Source: Pichia kudriavzevii
Taxonomy: Eukaryota > Ascomycota > Pichiomycetes > Pichiales > Pichiaceae
Assembly: GCF_003054445.1 (NCBI RefSeq)
Contig: NC_042506.1
Location: 1,061,501-1,125,500 of the forward strand
DNA: 64,000 nt
Reading direction: 5' to 3'
The position numbers and the translations under genes are program-made. The first letter of the stretch is position 1. Each line of letters opens with the position of its first letter. The notes under the pieces were generated by a model. The model saw only the letters and a list, made by a program, of their open reading frames with translations, did not search any database and was not told where the DNA came from. Shown piece by piece: positions 47,469 to 58,008 of this stretch.

Positions 47469-50400
47469 ATGAATCAATACGTGAAGAATGATTTTTTTGC
47501 ATCTTTCGTACAGTCATTGAAAAGAAGGTCCGAACTTAGTTACCTCAATCTTAAGAATATGTCGAAGACCAAATCTCCCTATGATTCAATCACTTTTGGA
47601 AATCCCTTGTCCTTGAGAGTCGACAGCAATTATCTTTCCATAATGTCGATTTCTCCATGTGGTAGGGACGCTGTGTTAGCCGGACGAAAAGGTCTCTTAG
47701 TTGTTGATCTTGATGATCCATTTGCGGCACCTAGGTGGCTTCATCATGAAACTTCCTGGGAGGTGGCAGATGTGCAGTGGTCACCACATGCATCCAAACC
47801 GTCGTGGATAGTGTCCACCTCAAATCAAAAGGCAATGGTGTGGAATTTGGCTAGACCATCAACCAATGCCATTGAATATGTTTTGCACAATCACACCAGA
47901 GCAATTACTGACATACACTTTCATCCACAAAACCCTGAAATGCTAGCAACATGTTCTGTTGATTCCTTTGTAATTGCATGGGATCTTCGTTGTCCCAACC
48001 GACCAGTTCAGCAATGGTCAGACTGGAGGTCTGGTGCCTCTCAAGTCAAGTGGAACTATAAGGATCCAAACATACTTGCTTCGTCGCATGCTAATAATAT
48101 TCAAATCTGGGACATTAGGAAAGGTGCACTTCCGATGAAAAGCATAGAAGGCCATGATGCTAAAATTAATGGTTTAGATTGGAGCAGGGAAAATAAGTAT
48201 GAACTAATATCGTGTTCCAATGATATGTCAGTGAAATTCTGGTCATTTGATAAGGAATACGAAAAGCCGGTCTATACTATCAGGACAGATTTTCCTGTTG
48301 CTAAAACTCGACATTTACCATTTGGTAATCATGCTTGTGGAATTATGCCCATGAGAGGAGGTAACAATTCCTTGTATTTAGTGAACTATCAAGGGAAAAA
48401 TGGGGAAGATAAACTGGAACCAGTTTATACTTTTAAAGGCCACCATGAACCTGTTAAAGACTTTGTCTGGCGCTCAAGGCATTCTTCAAATTCAGATATT
48501 GATGATCGTGAGTTTCAGTTGGTTACATGGAGTGCCGATAAGGACTTAAGGTTATGGCCAATAACTGATGAGATTTATGAAAGTGTAAACTTTAAAAGAA
48601 ACCAGCCTTTACCTAAAGGTGAAAAGTTCGTAGATTTTGAATATAAGTCTTATCGGCCGGAGCCCCCGGTCTCCACTGATAATAAATTGATTATACGCCA
48701 TAAGAGTCAAAGATTTTTGGGCTCATATAATGGAACTGTTAAAACTGCCGGTGAATTCAATCACCTGAACTGGATTTCAGGTATTAAGTTTGGACAATCG
48801 GCATTTCAAAATACTAGCGATGATCCAAATAGTGCTTCTTATGGCGATAACAGCACACGCCCTCTTAACCTGGGTGAAGAATTTAGTAATGTCGGCCATA
48901 AATTTCCCAAACTTCGTTTTGAAAGAATTTCAGTATCCACAGGTGTTTTGGTAATATCACTAAATGGACCTTGGTCTTCGGAAAACAAAGATGATTTGAT
49001 CTTTATCAGAATAGAATTTAACTTTCCTGTTGGGTATCCTTCTCCAGAGGCTATACCTCGCTTTAAGATTGAGGACACTTATGAATTAAAATCAGACAAG
49101 AAGCAAGAAATTTTGACTAACTTGCAAAATATTTCAAGCAGATTATGCTCACACAAGAGGTTTTGCTTGGAAACATGTTTAAGGTATTTACTCGGCGAGA
49201 AGGTTGACGTTGATTTGGAACTGGAGCAAGCATTAGATACTTATGACCTAAACTATGTGTCGGGGGAAAACGACGAATTGTTTTCTGCAAGTCAAAATAT
49301 CTCAAGTAACGAAAGCGATGGCTCTATATCGGATATTGGGTATGGTTTTGAAGATGAAGATGATGACGATGAGGAGGAGGATGACGATTACGATGATGAA
49401 GGAGAGAATGAAGGTGAAAGTTTCACCGCTGCTAGAAGTAAAAAAGGCACCAATGTTCATGTGAAGAAGGCACCATTTGATAGTACCCCCGTTTCTAAAG
49501 GATGTGGTGCAATCTGGACAGCGAGTGGCCACCTCGTTTGCTTTTTCATGTCCAAAGAGCAAGACAAAGAGCAGCACCTTATAAAATTTGGCCAACAGGG
49601 ATTTAGCCTTGTTCGAAACCTTAAAAGGAAACCTGTTAGTAGCAGGCTGCAAATAAATAAGCAAAGTTACAATAATGATGAAAGAGACACAGACTCAGAG
49701 TCATCTGATGACAGCTTGGCTGAAGATTTTAATGATCTCCAGTACGATAGACTATATAGGTCTAGAGTTCCTGAGTTGCTCAGGAATGTAAACAACTCGG
49801 AATCAAGGCATTTCTCCTCAAACGCCAGAAGCAATGTTGTTTCAGTAGTTACTGAAAAATCACAACATACTAGTAACTCCAAAAATAACCAGAATAAGAA
49901 TCTCATAAAAATTTACGATTTCAGACATTTGATTCCTGCTAAAATGGAACTAGCATACGAATATCGAATTTTAGGAGATGAGCCATCTCTACTGGCACAA
50001 CATAATGCACTGGTTGCAGAAAAGTACGGTTATACTACAATTGCGAATTGTTGGAAAATGCTGTCGGTCATTCTAATGAAAGATGTGGTTATAGATGCCG
50101 ACAGTGCAGCTAATCTTCTGAAGAAAATAGGAAGAGATTCTAGTAATCTTGATATACTCAATAATTATAGGTTTTACTGGGGATTTCATCCGTTTGGAGG
50201 TGCTTGGTTAGTTAAACTTATGTTTGAGTATTTTGAAAAAGTCAAAGATATACAAATGCTTGCGGTATTGTCGTGTATTCTATATGAAAACGACGAAATC
50301 AAGGACCACCCAGAAGTTCCGATCAACCTACCATTTAGTCATTATAACAAAATGGGGAAACCTAGCTTAAACCACGAAAGTAGCATTGTTTCTTTACAGA

Positions 50401-51314
50401 GAGATAGCAACCCATTACGACATGACTTACTCAATGGTGGTAAGTTGTCTCCCTTGGTGCATAACAAAGTGTCATTTGATCGGAGAAATACTAGAAGCAT
50501 TTATCCTGCTAGCCCTGTCGATGCAATTCATCACCGTATGGAGTCAGTAAGCACTTTATCATCATATGAATATGATGATCATAGTTTTAAAAGTTCTTCA
50601 CCTGCTGGTGATATGATTATGAATTCTATTAAAGTTTCTCACAATAGGCGTGGTATTAGGCATAAGAACACCACAGGTATAAATTTATTCCAAGGATCAG
50701 ATATCCACTCAAATCTCAGTGTTGCGCCTCAATTATCAAGGTCTGTCTCCCTGCACTCAAACGTGTTTAGCCAGCAATTTTCTAGGGCCGTTCCTGTAAG
50801 AATGAATTCTAATGATAAAGTCATGGCAGACGAAATACCCAAGGTTAATATCCAGATGATGAACACAACAGAGTTGGATTTGTACGAAAATCAATATTGT
50901 GTCAATATTGAGTCTTTTGTCGATTTGAAAAAGTTAGAAGATTACAGGAGACAATACGCATCTATTTTGTTTAGCTGGGGATTGCCTGCTAACCGACTAA
51001 AAGTCCTTAAATTCAATTATAGTTCAAAAAGTGAAGCCAGCAGTAATGATTTTAAGGAGCATTATGGCGCAGTTGGGTGGTGTGAAGATTTCAAGTACCA
51101 GGCCACCGAATCTCCCTTGGAAAAATGGAAAAAGTTTCACCACAAAAATAAGTGCAATTATTGTGGCATGGCTGTAACTAAGAGACTATCAGTGTGCAGT
51201 AAATGTAATCATATAATGCATGACTCATGTGCACTGGAATGGTGGGAGACGAATAAGATGGACCAGTGTCCTAGTGGTTGTGGTTGTTACTGTTTAAACC
51301 ATGTAGTGTCTTAA
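47469..51314 (+). CDS. MTC5: SEACAT subunit Mtc5/Sea3 (WDR59 type)
   Basis: The protein is 1281 residues (1148 in S. cerevisiae). WD40 repeats at about residues 40-370 include APRWLHHETSWEVADVQWSP, KPSWIVSTSNQKAMVWNLA, FHPQNPEMLATCSVDSFVIA, WDLRCPNRPVQQW and QVKWNYKDPNILASSHANN, the WDR59 signature. An RWD domain follows (about 460-590, with RIEFNFPVGYPSPEAIPRFK). A long acidic and Ser-rich middle leads to a C-terminal RING-like zinc domain (CNYCGMAV, CSKCNHIMHDSCALEWW, CPSGCGCYC). Mtc5 is part of the SEA complex on the vacuole that controls TORC1 via SEACIT. The RWD separates it from Rtc1/WDR24. S. cerevisiae MTC5 also neighbours SAC6. Confidence 0.92.
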   Translation: MNQYVKNDFFASFVQSLKRRSELSYLNLKNMSKTKSPYDSITFGNPLSLRVDSNYLSIMSISPCGRDAVLAGRKGLLVVDLDDPFAAPRWLHHETSWEVADVQWSPHASKPSWIVSTSNQKAMVWNLARPSTNAIEYVLHNHTRAITDIHFHPQNPEMLATCSVDSFVIAWDLRCPNRPVQQWSDWRSGASQVKWNYKDPNILASSHANNIQIWDIRKGALPMKSIEGHDAKINGLDWSRENKYELISCSNDMSVKFWSFDKEYEKPVYTIRTDFPVAKTRHLPFGNHACGIMPMRGGNNSLYLVNYQGKNGEDKLEPVYTFKGHHEPVKDFVWRSRHSSNSDIDDREFQLVTWSADKDLRLWPITDEIYESVNFKRNQPLPKGEKFVDFEYKSYRPEPPVSTDNKLIIRHKSQRFLGSYNGTVKTAGEFNHLNWISGIKFGQSAFQNTSDDPNSASYGDNSTRPLNLGEEFSNVGHKFPKLRFERISVSTGVLVISLNGPWSSENKDDLIFIRIEFNFPVGYPSPEAIPRFKIEDTYELKSDKKQEILTNLQNISSRLCSHKRFCLETCLRYLLGEKVDVDLELEQALDTYDLNYVSGENDELFSASQNISSNESDGSISDIGYGFEDEDDDDEEEDDDYDDEGENEGESFTAARSKKGTNVHVKKAPFDSTPVSKGCGAIWTASGHLVCFFMSKEQDKEQHLIKFGQQGFSLVRNLKRKPVSSRLQINKQSYNNDERDTDSESSDDSLAEDFNDLQYDRLYRSRVPELLRNVNNSESRHFSSNARSNVVSVVTEKSQHTSNSKNNQNKNLIKIYDFRHLIPAKMELAYEYRILGDEPSLLAQHNALVAEKYGYTTIANCWKMLSVILMKDVVIDADSAANLLKKIGRDSSNLDILNNYRFYWGFHPFGGAWLVKLMFEYFEKVKDIQMLAVLSCILYENDEIKDHPEVPINLPFSHYNKMGKPSLNHESSIVSLQRDSNPLRHDLLNGGKLSPLVHNKVSFDRRNTRSIYPASPVDAIHHRMESVSTLSSYEYDDHSFKSSSPAGDMIMNSIKVSHNRRGIRHKNTTGINLFQGSDIHSNLSVAPQLSRSVSLHSNVFSQQFSRAVPVRMNSNDKVMADEIPKVNIQMMNTTELDLYENQYCVNIESFVDLKKLEDYRRQYASILFSWGLPANRLKVLKFNYSSKSEASSNDFKEHYGAVGWCEDFKYQATESPLEKWKKFHHKNKCNYCGMAVTKRLSVCSKCNHIMHDSCALEWWETNKMDQCPSGCGCYCLNHVVS

Positions 51315-51336
51315 TCACCAACTCATGGACGTTTAT

Positions 51337-51374
<38 letters not shown>

Positions 51375-51676
51375 GCGATATTCTGTTATGTATTACTAGC
51401 AAAAAAACTTAGAGAAGTATACTCAGAATATTTGTACTACTGCCAGAATGTATAGACCTTGCTTTTTTCTTTGCTATTCATATCAAGTTGTTGAGAAATG
51501 GTAAGGATAGTATCCCTCAGTCCATATTTGCGCTCGACATGAATTTTTACAACAGGCGGCGAGGTTTAGCAAACAAAATCCGGGAGGCTATTGCCTTATA
51601 TTAGCTACTATACTTCAAAGTTTGTGGCAATATCTTCACAAGACAACGTAAATAACTTTGTCAATACACTACCAAT
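51315..51676. repeat. Intergenic with (CATA)7 microsatellite
   Basis: Seven CATA units run at 51341-51368, directly followed by TATATATA. The remaining 300 bases form the upstream region of the next gene; nothing else was recognised. Confidence 0.8.
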
Positions 51677-52981
51677 ATGCCTGGACAAAAGAGGCGATCG
51701 GAAAGCAAAAGGAAATTTTTTCGTGCAATAACATCCAGGATATCACACCATAACCATGTCACATCTCCAGAAAAGGATAACATTAAGGGAGAACCAATTC
51801 ATAGTCAATACCAAGAGATCTCTAATACACACAATACACTAGGAAAAACTAACATCTCGGGGAACCCTCTCTCTGAGCATTGTAAGGCTGCACAAGATTA
51901 TCCATGCCCTGGAAACGATCATAACACCAGCATACAAGATGAGACACAGGCCATTAAGTCTCTGAGTCAATCGATCCCTGCCACGAAAGGAAGGGACAAT
52001 TCCAACTATTCTTACCTGGAAAGTATGAAGAAAGCTCCAGCTAAGAAAAGAAGTGCCTCCAGACCTGAGTCTATTACTCCAACTCTAAACTTGAAACTCA
52101 AAAACAGCAAAATACGAAATATCCTTTGTAATTCATCTGCTACAAATGAAAGAGGTGGAAAATTTCTAGATATAGAAGCCTGTTCCCCTGCAAGTGCCAA
52201 TTCCGAAGCGTCCTTTTTAAGCAAAACGGAGAGTCTAATTATTAATAACGAAAGTAAAAATGATATGGATGAATATGATTATAAGACGTTCAGCACAAAC
52301 CATCCTTTAAGGTTATCTAAGGTGAAGGCATTTGAACAAGGGGAAATGACAACCAAGATGTTCTTCTCGAAATTCAATTCCAACTGCATAAAAAATAAAG
52401 ATTGTAATAAGAGGAATACGTATACTAGGCATTCTACTGACGAAAGGTTAATTTTGCAGGTTCCAGGAATTTCAAAAGAGCACAGTGCTTCCATGTTAGG
52501 GTATAAGGATGAAAGCCTATCGGCTCAAGGTGCACATGAAAGTAGGAAACTTACACAGGGAGGGGGGACTCACAACAATGCCGAGCGTCGAATATTGATG
52601 ATGAAGAAGGCATTGAAACCAATGTCTCAAGATGATATTGCCTATGTCAGGTTGAAAAACTCGGAGCTTCCAAACGTTTTCCAGAATTCGTCTGAATTTC
52701 TTACCAATTTAGAACCACAAGAGATTGAGTTCTGGGAGTTGATGAATAAGGAATTCGAGGAAGAAATGGAGGCCCTAAGAGAAGAATTTTCTTACAAAAT
52801 GGAAGAACGTAGTGCACTTGTGGACGAAAGTATCATACAGTTACTTAAACAGGCCCGGGGAAGTTATTCAACTCTTGATAGGGGAAAAGTCTGCTTAGAC
52901 TCTGAAATTGGGCAAGTCATACAGAAGCGGGTAAAGGGAATATTCCATGAGGAAGAGATGTTTCGTCTTACCCTTGGATGA
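51677..52981 (+). CDS. Unknown basic protein between MTC5 and SAC6
   Basis: The protein is 434 residues, hydrophilic and rich in Ser, Asn and Lys. The N-terminus is basic (MPGQKRRSESKRKFFRA). The middle has KKAPAKKRSASRPESITPT, a likely nuclear signal and phosphosite region. The C-terminal 110 residues look folded or helical: MMKKALKPMSQDDIAYVRLK, ELPNVFQNSSEFLTNLEP, IEFWELMNKEFEEEMEALRE, EFSYKMEERSALVDESI. No family was recognised. In S. cerevisiae the gene next to SAC6 on the other side from MTC5 is FIN1, a spindle coiled-coil protein of similar style, but no residues clearly match it. Confidence 0.75.
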   Translation: MPGQKRRSESKRKFFRAITSRISHHNHVTSPEKDNIKGEPIHSQYQEISNTHNTLGKTNISGNPLSEHCKAAQDYPCPGNDHNTSIQDETQAIKSLSQSIPATKGRDNSNYSYLESMKKAPAKKRSASRPESITPTLNLKLKNSKIRNILCNSSATNERGGKFLDIEACSPASANSEASFLSKTESLIINNESKNDMDEYDYKTFSTNHPLRLSKVKAFEQGEMTTKMFFSKFNSNCIKNKDCNKRNTYTRHSTDERLILQVPGISKEHSASMLGYKDESLSAQGAHESRKLTQGGGTHNNAERRILMMKKALKPMSQDDIAYVRLKNSELPNVFQNSSEFLTNLEPQEIEFWELMNKEFEEEMEALREEFSYKMEERSALVDESIIQLLKQARGSYSTLDRGKVCLDSEIGQVIQKRVKGIFHEEEMFRLTLG

Positions 52982-53244
52982 CTGTGGTACATCCTTGTCT
53001 AAAAAAAAAAGGTCAACCAAGTAGCTAAGTAGTAATATATATATAAGTAACAAGACTTAATATTTGGCTGATACATCCGGCTAAGCCCCCCCGCCGAGGC
53101 TGTGCGTTCTGAATTTCTCTCTTTGATGTCGAGGGTGGTGGCTGGTGGCGTTTGATACTTCGAAATAATATACCGAAGTTTTGGGCAAAGATTCTTTCTC
53201 ATGCTGAGAATATACTATTGGGACAACACAACAACCAGTTTACA

Positions 53245-55256
53245 ATGAACGTGATCAAACTGCAAGTATGTCCGCCTATGAGCTGCCTGTTATGATATTC
53301 AAACCTTATTTTATGTTCTCCGTAAAAAAGGTCAGCAACATACTAACGCATCCTATTTTGATAATAAAATAGAAGAAATTTCCAATTCTTGATCAATCCG
53401 AGTTATTTGGTCTCATAGAAGACTTTCGGAACATCGACATTGATGAGAAGGGATGGGCAGACAAGAAGGACGTCATTGAAAATGTTTCCAAGAGTGGCAA
53501 AGCATCTTATGATGAAGTGAGAGAAGCGCTTAAAAATGTTTCCGTTGATGCCTCAGGACATGTTGAACTTGACGACTTTGTTGAATTGAACGCCAAGTTA
53601 AAGGAAATGAAATCAGGAAGTGGGGCAAACGCTCCAAGCTCCGGTGTTGCAATTCCAGGAGCAGAAAATAGTGAAACATTTGTGCGTAACAAGGCGAAAG
53701 TTGTGCTAGGTTCTGGTGGTAGGACTTTACATACGATTGATGACGAAGAACGTGTAGAATTCACCAGACATATAAACTCCGTTTTGGCAGGTGACGCATT
53801 GGTGGGCAATCGTGTTCCTTTCGATTTAGATACTTTCCAACTATTTGATGAATGTACCGACGGTTTAGTGTTGTCTTCGTTGATTAATGACTCGGTTCCT
53901 GACACAATCGATACTAGAGTTCTGAATCTTCCTAAAAATGGTAAAGCTTTGAACAACTTTAAATTGTTGGAAAATGCTAATATTGTTTTGAACTCTGCTA
54001 AGGCTATTGGATGTATTGTCGTCAATGTTCACTCTGAAGATATTATCGATGGTAAAGAACATTTGATTTTAGGTCTTATATGGCAAATCATCCGTAGAGG
54101 TTTGTTGAGCAAGATTGACATCAAATTACATCCTGAACTTTACAGGTTATTGGAAGATGATGAAACCTTGGAACAATTTCTAAGATTACCTCCTGAAAAG
54201 ATCTTGCTAAGATGGTTCAACTACCATTTAGCTGCGGCCGGATGGAATAGAAGAGTCAACAATTTTTCCCAAGATGTTTCTGATGGTGAAAACTACACCA
54301 TTTTATTGAATCAACTTGCACCTCAATTATGCTCCAAAGCACCTTTACAAACCCCTGATTTGCTGCAAAGGGCTGAGCAAATTTTAGTCAACGCTGATAA
54401 ATTGGAATGTAGAAAGTATTTAACACCAAAGGCCTTGGTAGCCGGTAACCCTAAGTTGAACTTGGCCTTTGTAGCTCACCTGTTCAATACTCACCCAGGC
54501 TTAGATCCTATAGCAGAAGAAGAAAAACCAGAGATTGAAGAATTTGATGCTGAAGGTGAAAGAGAGGCCAGAGTCTTCACATTGTGGTTAAACTCCTTAG
54601 ACGTGCAACCACCGGTAGTGTCACTTTTTGAAGATTTAAAGGATGGAACTATTTTGTTAGAAGCATATGACAAAGTTATGCCTGGTTCTGTAGATTGGAG
54701 ACATATCAATAAAAGGCCAACAAATGGTGGTGAATTGTCAAGGTTCAAAGCTCTTGAAAATACAAACTATTGCGTTGCGATTGGTCAAGCAAATCGGTTC
54801 TCATTGGTTGGTATTGAAGGCTCTGATATTATTGATGGTAATAAGGTATTAACTTTGGGATTAGTTTGGCAATTAATGAGAAGAAATATTAACAACACTT
54901 TATCATCTTTATCTATTAATGGTAGAGAAGTTTCGGATATGGATATTCTCAAGTGGGCCAACACCATGGCAGCTAAAGGTGGTAAGTCATCGGGTATCCG
55001 GTCTTTCAAAGATCCCTCGTTGTCTACCGGTGTTTTTTTGTTGGACGTATTGAACGGTATCAAACCTGGTTACGTTGATTATGACATTGTTACCCCAGGC
55101 AATACAGATGAAGATAAATATGCAAACGCAAGGCTTGCAATTTCCATTGCAAGAAAGCTGGGCGCACTAATTTGGTTAGTTCCGGAAGATATTAACGAAG
55201 TTAGATCAAGGTTGATTTTGACTTTTGTTGGATCTTTAATGTCCTTACGTGAATGA
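53245..55256 (+). CDS. SAC6: Fimbrin, actin-bundling protein, two exons
   Basis: Exon 1 is 53245-53265 and exon 2 is 53373-55256, giving 634 residues (642 in S. cerevisiae). Splicing joins MNVIKLQ to KKFPILDQSELFGLIEDFR, matching the yeast start MNIVKLQRKFPILTQ. The N-terminus has degenerate EF-hand sequence (IDIDEKGWADKKDV, VDASGHVELDDF). Four calponin-homology domains in two actin-binding units follow, with motifs DGLVLSSLINDSVPDTID, ENANIVLNSAKAIGCIVVNV, HLILGLIWQIIRRGLL, DGTILLEAYDKVMPGSVDW and KVLTLGLVWQLMRRNI. Fimbrin bundles actin in cortical patches for endocytosis. The CTG in exon 1 encodes the conserved Leu, evidence against CTG-Ser decoding. Confidence 0.97.
53266..53372 (+). other. 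Intron of SAC6
   Basis: This 107-base intron has the donor GTATGT, the branch point TACTAAC at 53341-53347 and the acceptor AATAG. It follows a seven-codon first exon, and splicing restores the family start. Confidence 0.95.
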
Positions 55257-55353
55257 GTACAAAAATTATACCTCTATTTATTTTTCTATTCTACCATCGT
55301 ATTACCATTATTGTTATTAGTACTATTATCTGTATCTTAATCTAAGCTCTATT

Positions 55354-56436
55354 TTACTTTGTCTCCATTAAATCACTGAAACTAGAGCATCTAGTGTTCA
55401 CTATCTGGTCTTTTAGCTTTAGATCCCATTCGGACGTTAAAACTTCAAAATACTTCAAGACATCTTCTTTGCCAGTAGGATCAATCTCTTCAATTTTAAT
55501 ATACTCCCTCCCATTCCAGCGACTGGCACTACCATATTTAACATTCTGCAAATCATCGCTTGGATTTGCATATAGAGAGGTGAAGATTTGAGAGTTTGCT
55601 GCGATCCAACCATGGATATTGTGCCAAGGTGAACCTAATAATCTGGCAATGTAAAAGAGAAGCAACATACCATAATAAGTGAATGGATTCAAGAACTTGA
55701 AAAATGAAAACGATGTTAGAATACCAGGATGTGTTAGGTACTGCTTTATACCGTATTGTTTTTCTAGTTTCTCATATGTTGCTAAATGGATCAAATCAAT
55801 TAATCTCTTGGATCCTTCATAACTTTCATGTGATTTCAATAGTTGTAGATCATCCATCGATAAGTATGATGGTTTAGACATGACACTACTTATCCAAATT
55901 ATCCTTGCATCAACAGATTTTTCAAACATTTTATACTGGATCAACTTATGGATGAAATAGTAAGGGCCGAAAACGTTTGCTTGGAAAACCAACCCTAAAC
56001 CGTCGTTGGACTTCACACCAACTCTTTGGATCTTATAGGTTGGGTAAGTGACACCTTTGATTGGGTTTGTACAACATTCAACTGTTGCACCAATCCAATC
56101 AATTCCATCGTAAACGCCCTGGGCTGCATTAAGAAAGACATAATCAAGGCATTCATGAGATTTGCTCAATTCGTAAACAGCAGCTAAAATTGACACCATA
56201 TCGGTGAAATCCAGCAACGAATAATCGAAGTCTAGCACTCCTTCTCTCCTAACCTCTTGCAGATTGTACTCGTTCAACTGCGCTATAGTTTGATTCGCAT
56301 TTGCTAGTGTTCGTGATGTGACAATAATTGTAAGTCTAATATCTGCAGGGACTTCCTTAATGAGTCTCTTGGCAATATTTATTCCCAAATTACCCGAAGT
56401 CCCGGTTATTAACGCCCTAATATGTCCCTTTGTCAT
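55354..56436 (-). CDS. ERG27: 3-keto sterol reductase
   Basis: The protein is 360 residues from the ATG giving MTKGHIRALITG (347 in S. cerevisiae). It is a short-chain dehydrogenase: ALITGTSGNLGINIAKRL (NADPH-binding glycines), YVFLNAAQGVYDGIDW, FQANVFGPYYFIHKL, WISSVMSKPSY and the catalytic YEGSKRL (Tyr-x-x-x-Lys). LTHPGILTSFSF and the hydrophobic stretch near 255-275 (YYGMLLLFYIARLLGSPW) fit the lipid-droplet/ER location of Erg27. It reduces the 3-keto group in C-4 demethylation during ergosterol synthesis and partners with Erg7. It converges on SAC6 with about 100 bases between. Confidence 0.94.
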   Translation of the reverse strand: MTKGHIRALITGTSGNLGINIAKRLIKEVPADIRLTIIVTSRTLANANQTIAQLNEYNLQEVRREGVLDFDYSLLDFTDMVSILAAVYELSKSHECLDYVFLNAAQGVYDGIDWIGATVECCTNPIKGVTYPTYKIQRVGVKSNDGLGLVFQANVFGPYYFIHKLIQYKMFEKSVDARIIWISSVMSKPSYLSMDDLQLLKSHESYEGSKRLIDLIHLATYEKLEKQYGIKQYLTHPGILTSFSFFKFLNPFTYYGMLLLFYIARLLGSPWHNIHGWIAANSQIFTSLYANPSDDLQNVKYGSASRWNGREYIKIEEIDPTGKEDVLKYFEVLTSEWDLKLKDQIVNTRCSSFSDLMETK

Positions 56437-56961
56437 TACTTGTGCAAGAACTAATTCAACAGCCAAGTATCAGCCTCTAGTTGAAGGTTCGTAACAAACA
56501 GATTTTGATAAATGTCTTTTCGGAACGAGTCTATACGAAAGCAAAAAAAAAATAAACAGAACAAAAGAAAGACATAATTGAAAAATACAGGTCACGTGAT
56601 TAATTAAAAAAACAGATTTTATACGGTCTGCGATTCCTGTAGTCTCTATTGCAAGATACTGTTTCCTCATGCTGCATTATTGTTTCACCTTTGAACTTGA
56701 AACACGTTTCGGAGATGAAAATTTTCTGGCTTCGAAGATACTAAGGGTGTTGTAAGTAGAAAGACGGTCGGTTCATCCCTTTGTAGCTTTTTGTACAAAT
56801 TCTCTGTGGTATCTATCAAATGACTTTAGTTGCTGGCTTTTTCTGTTGGTTGTTTCAATTGCTCCAATAGATAGCATTGATCACCCTTTAAGCTCAACGT
56901 TCTATTCGTCGTAGTAACTACATAATTCTAAAAGACAGCAAGAAGAAAAAACAAGTGAAAC
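56437..56961. promoter_or_regulatory. ERG27/MAPK divergent promoter with pheromone-response elements
   Basis: TGTTTCA lies at 56681-56687 and TGAAACA at 56698-56704, an inverted pair 10 bases apart; a third copy, TGTTTCA, is at 56851-56857 and a fourth, TGAAACA, at 56956-56962 overlaps the start codon. These equal the Ste12 pheromone-response element. A CACGTG lies at about 56593-56598 on the ERG27 side. The sites are seen; pheromone control of the kinase is inferred. Confidence 0.6.
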
Positions 56962-58008
56962 ATGCAGGAACAGAATTTTGTGTTCAATATCAGAGACTAC
57001 AAAGTCATTAGTGTTATAGGGCAAGGTGCCTATGGGGTAGTTGCTGTTGGGCATAAGCATAACAGTGACGAGATGGTGGCCATTAAGAAAATTGAGCCTT
57101 TCGATCGTAGTCTCTTTTGTCTGAGAACACTAAGAGAAGTTAAGTTTCTCAAAAGGTTCAACCATCCAAACATTATCAAGATTTTAGACATTCAGAAGCC
57201 GACAAGCTTTGAAAGTTTTAAAGATGTCTATCTTGTACAAGAATACATGGATGCAGATTTGCATACGGTCATCAGAACCCATCAATTGAGTAATAATCAT
57301 ATGGTCTATATGCTCTACCAGCTCTTAAAAGGTGTCAAGTACTTACATAGTGCAGGAATCATTCATAGAGATTTGAAACCAGCAAATCTGCTAGTCAACG
57401 AGAAATGTGATTTAAAGATTTGCGATTTTGGATTGGCACGATTTGAAAATGATGTCACTAAGGACAAAAACACCTTTCTTACCGAATATGTGGCCACTAG
57501 ATGGTACAGAGCGCCTGAAATTATGCTATCACTTGCCCAATATTCAAAGGCAATCGATATATGGTCAATAGGTTGCATTTTGGCCGAAATGATTTTAAGG
57601 GAACCCATTTTCCCGGGGAAGGATTACAGGCACCAATTGTTGTTGATATTCGAAGTTTTGGGCACGCCAAGCGAGCAAGACATGGAGAGTATTAAATTAC
57701 AAAGAGCAAGGGATTACATTAAAACGCATGCCAGCTCTCAACGTAAGATCCCCATGAAGAAAATATTCCGCAAAGCACACCCAGAAGCCATCGATTTCAT
57801 TGAAAAGACCCTGACTTTCAATCCTGATAAGAGAATGACGATTCAAGATTGTCTTGAGCACCCATACGTCTACGAATTCCGAGATCCCTCAACCGAAGTG
57901 GAATCGGAACCCGTTCCCAGCGATTTTTTCTTCTTTGACGAGTTCAAAGACCAACTAGAGCTGATTGACCTCAAGAGAATGTTGTATGCCGAAACTGTCA
58001 CCGACTGA
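56962..58008 (+). CDS. MAP kinase of the Fus3/Kss1 type
   Basis: The protein is 348 residues (353 in Fus3, 368 in Kss1). Kinase motifs: VIGQGAYGVVAVGHK, MVAIKKIEPFDRSLF, GIIHRDLKPANLLVNE, KICDFGLARF, the activation lip TEYVATRWYRAPEIML with the ERK-type Thr-Glu-Tyr, and the CD/ED docking area EPVPSDFFFFDEFKD near the end. FPGKDYRHQLLLIFEVLGTP is typical of this branch rather than Slt2 or Hog1 (which has TGY). Fus3 and Kss1 drive mating and filamentous growth; non-duplicated yeasts often keep one or both. The promoter holds four Ste12-type elements, which favours a pheromone-induced Fus3-like role. Confidence 0.92.
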   Translation: MQEQNFVFNIRDYKVISVIGQGAYGVVAVGHKHNSDEMVAIKKIEPFDRSLFCLRTLREVKFLKRFNHPNIIKILDIQKPTSFESFKDVYLVQEYMDADLHTVIRTHQLSNNHMVYMLYQLLKGVKYLHSAGIIHRDLKPANLLVNEKCDLKICDFGLARFENDVTKDKNTFLTEYVATRWYRAPEIMLSLAQYSKAIDIWSIGCILAEMILREPIFPGKDYRHQLLLIFEVLGTPSEQDMESIKLQRARDYIKTHASSQRKIPMKKIFRKAHPEAIDFIEKTLTFNPDKRMTIQDCLEHPYVYEFRDPSTEVESEPVPSDFFFFDEFKDQLELIDLKRMLYAETVTD

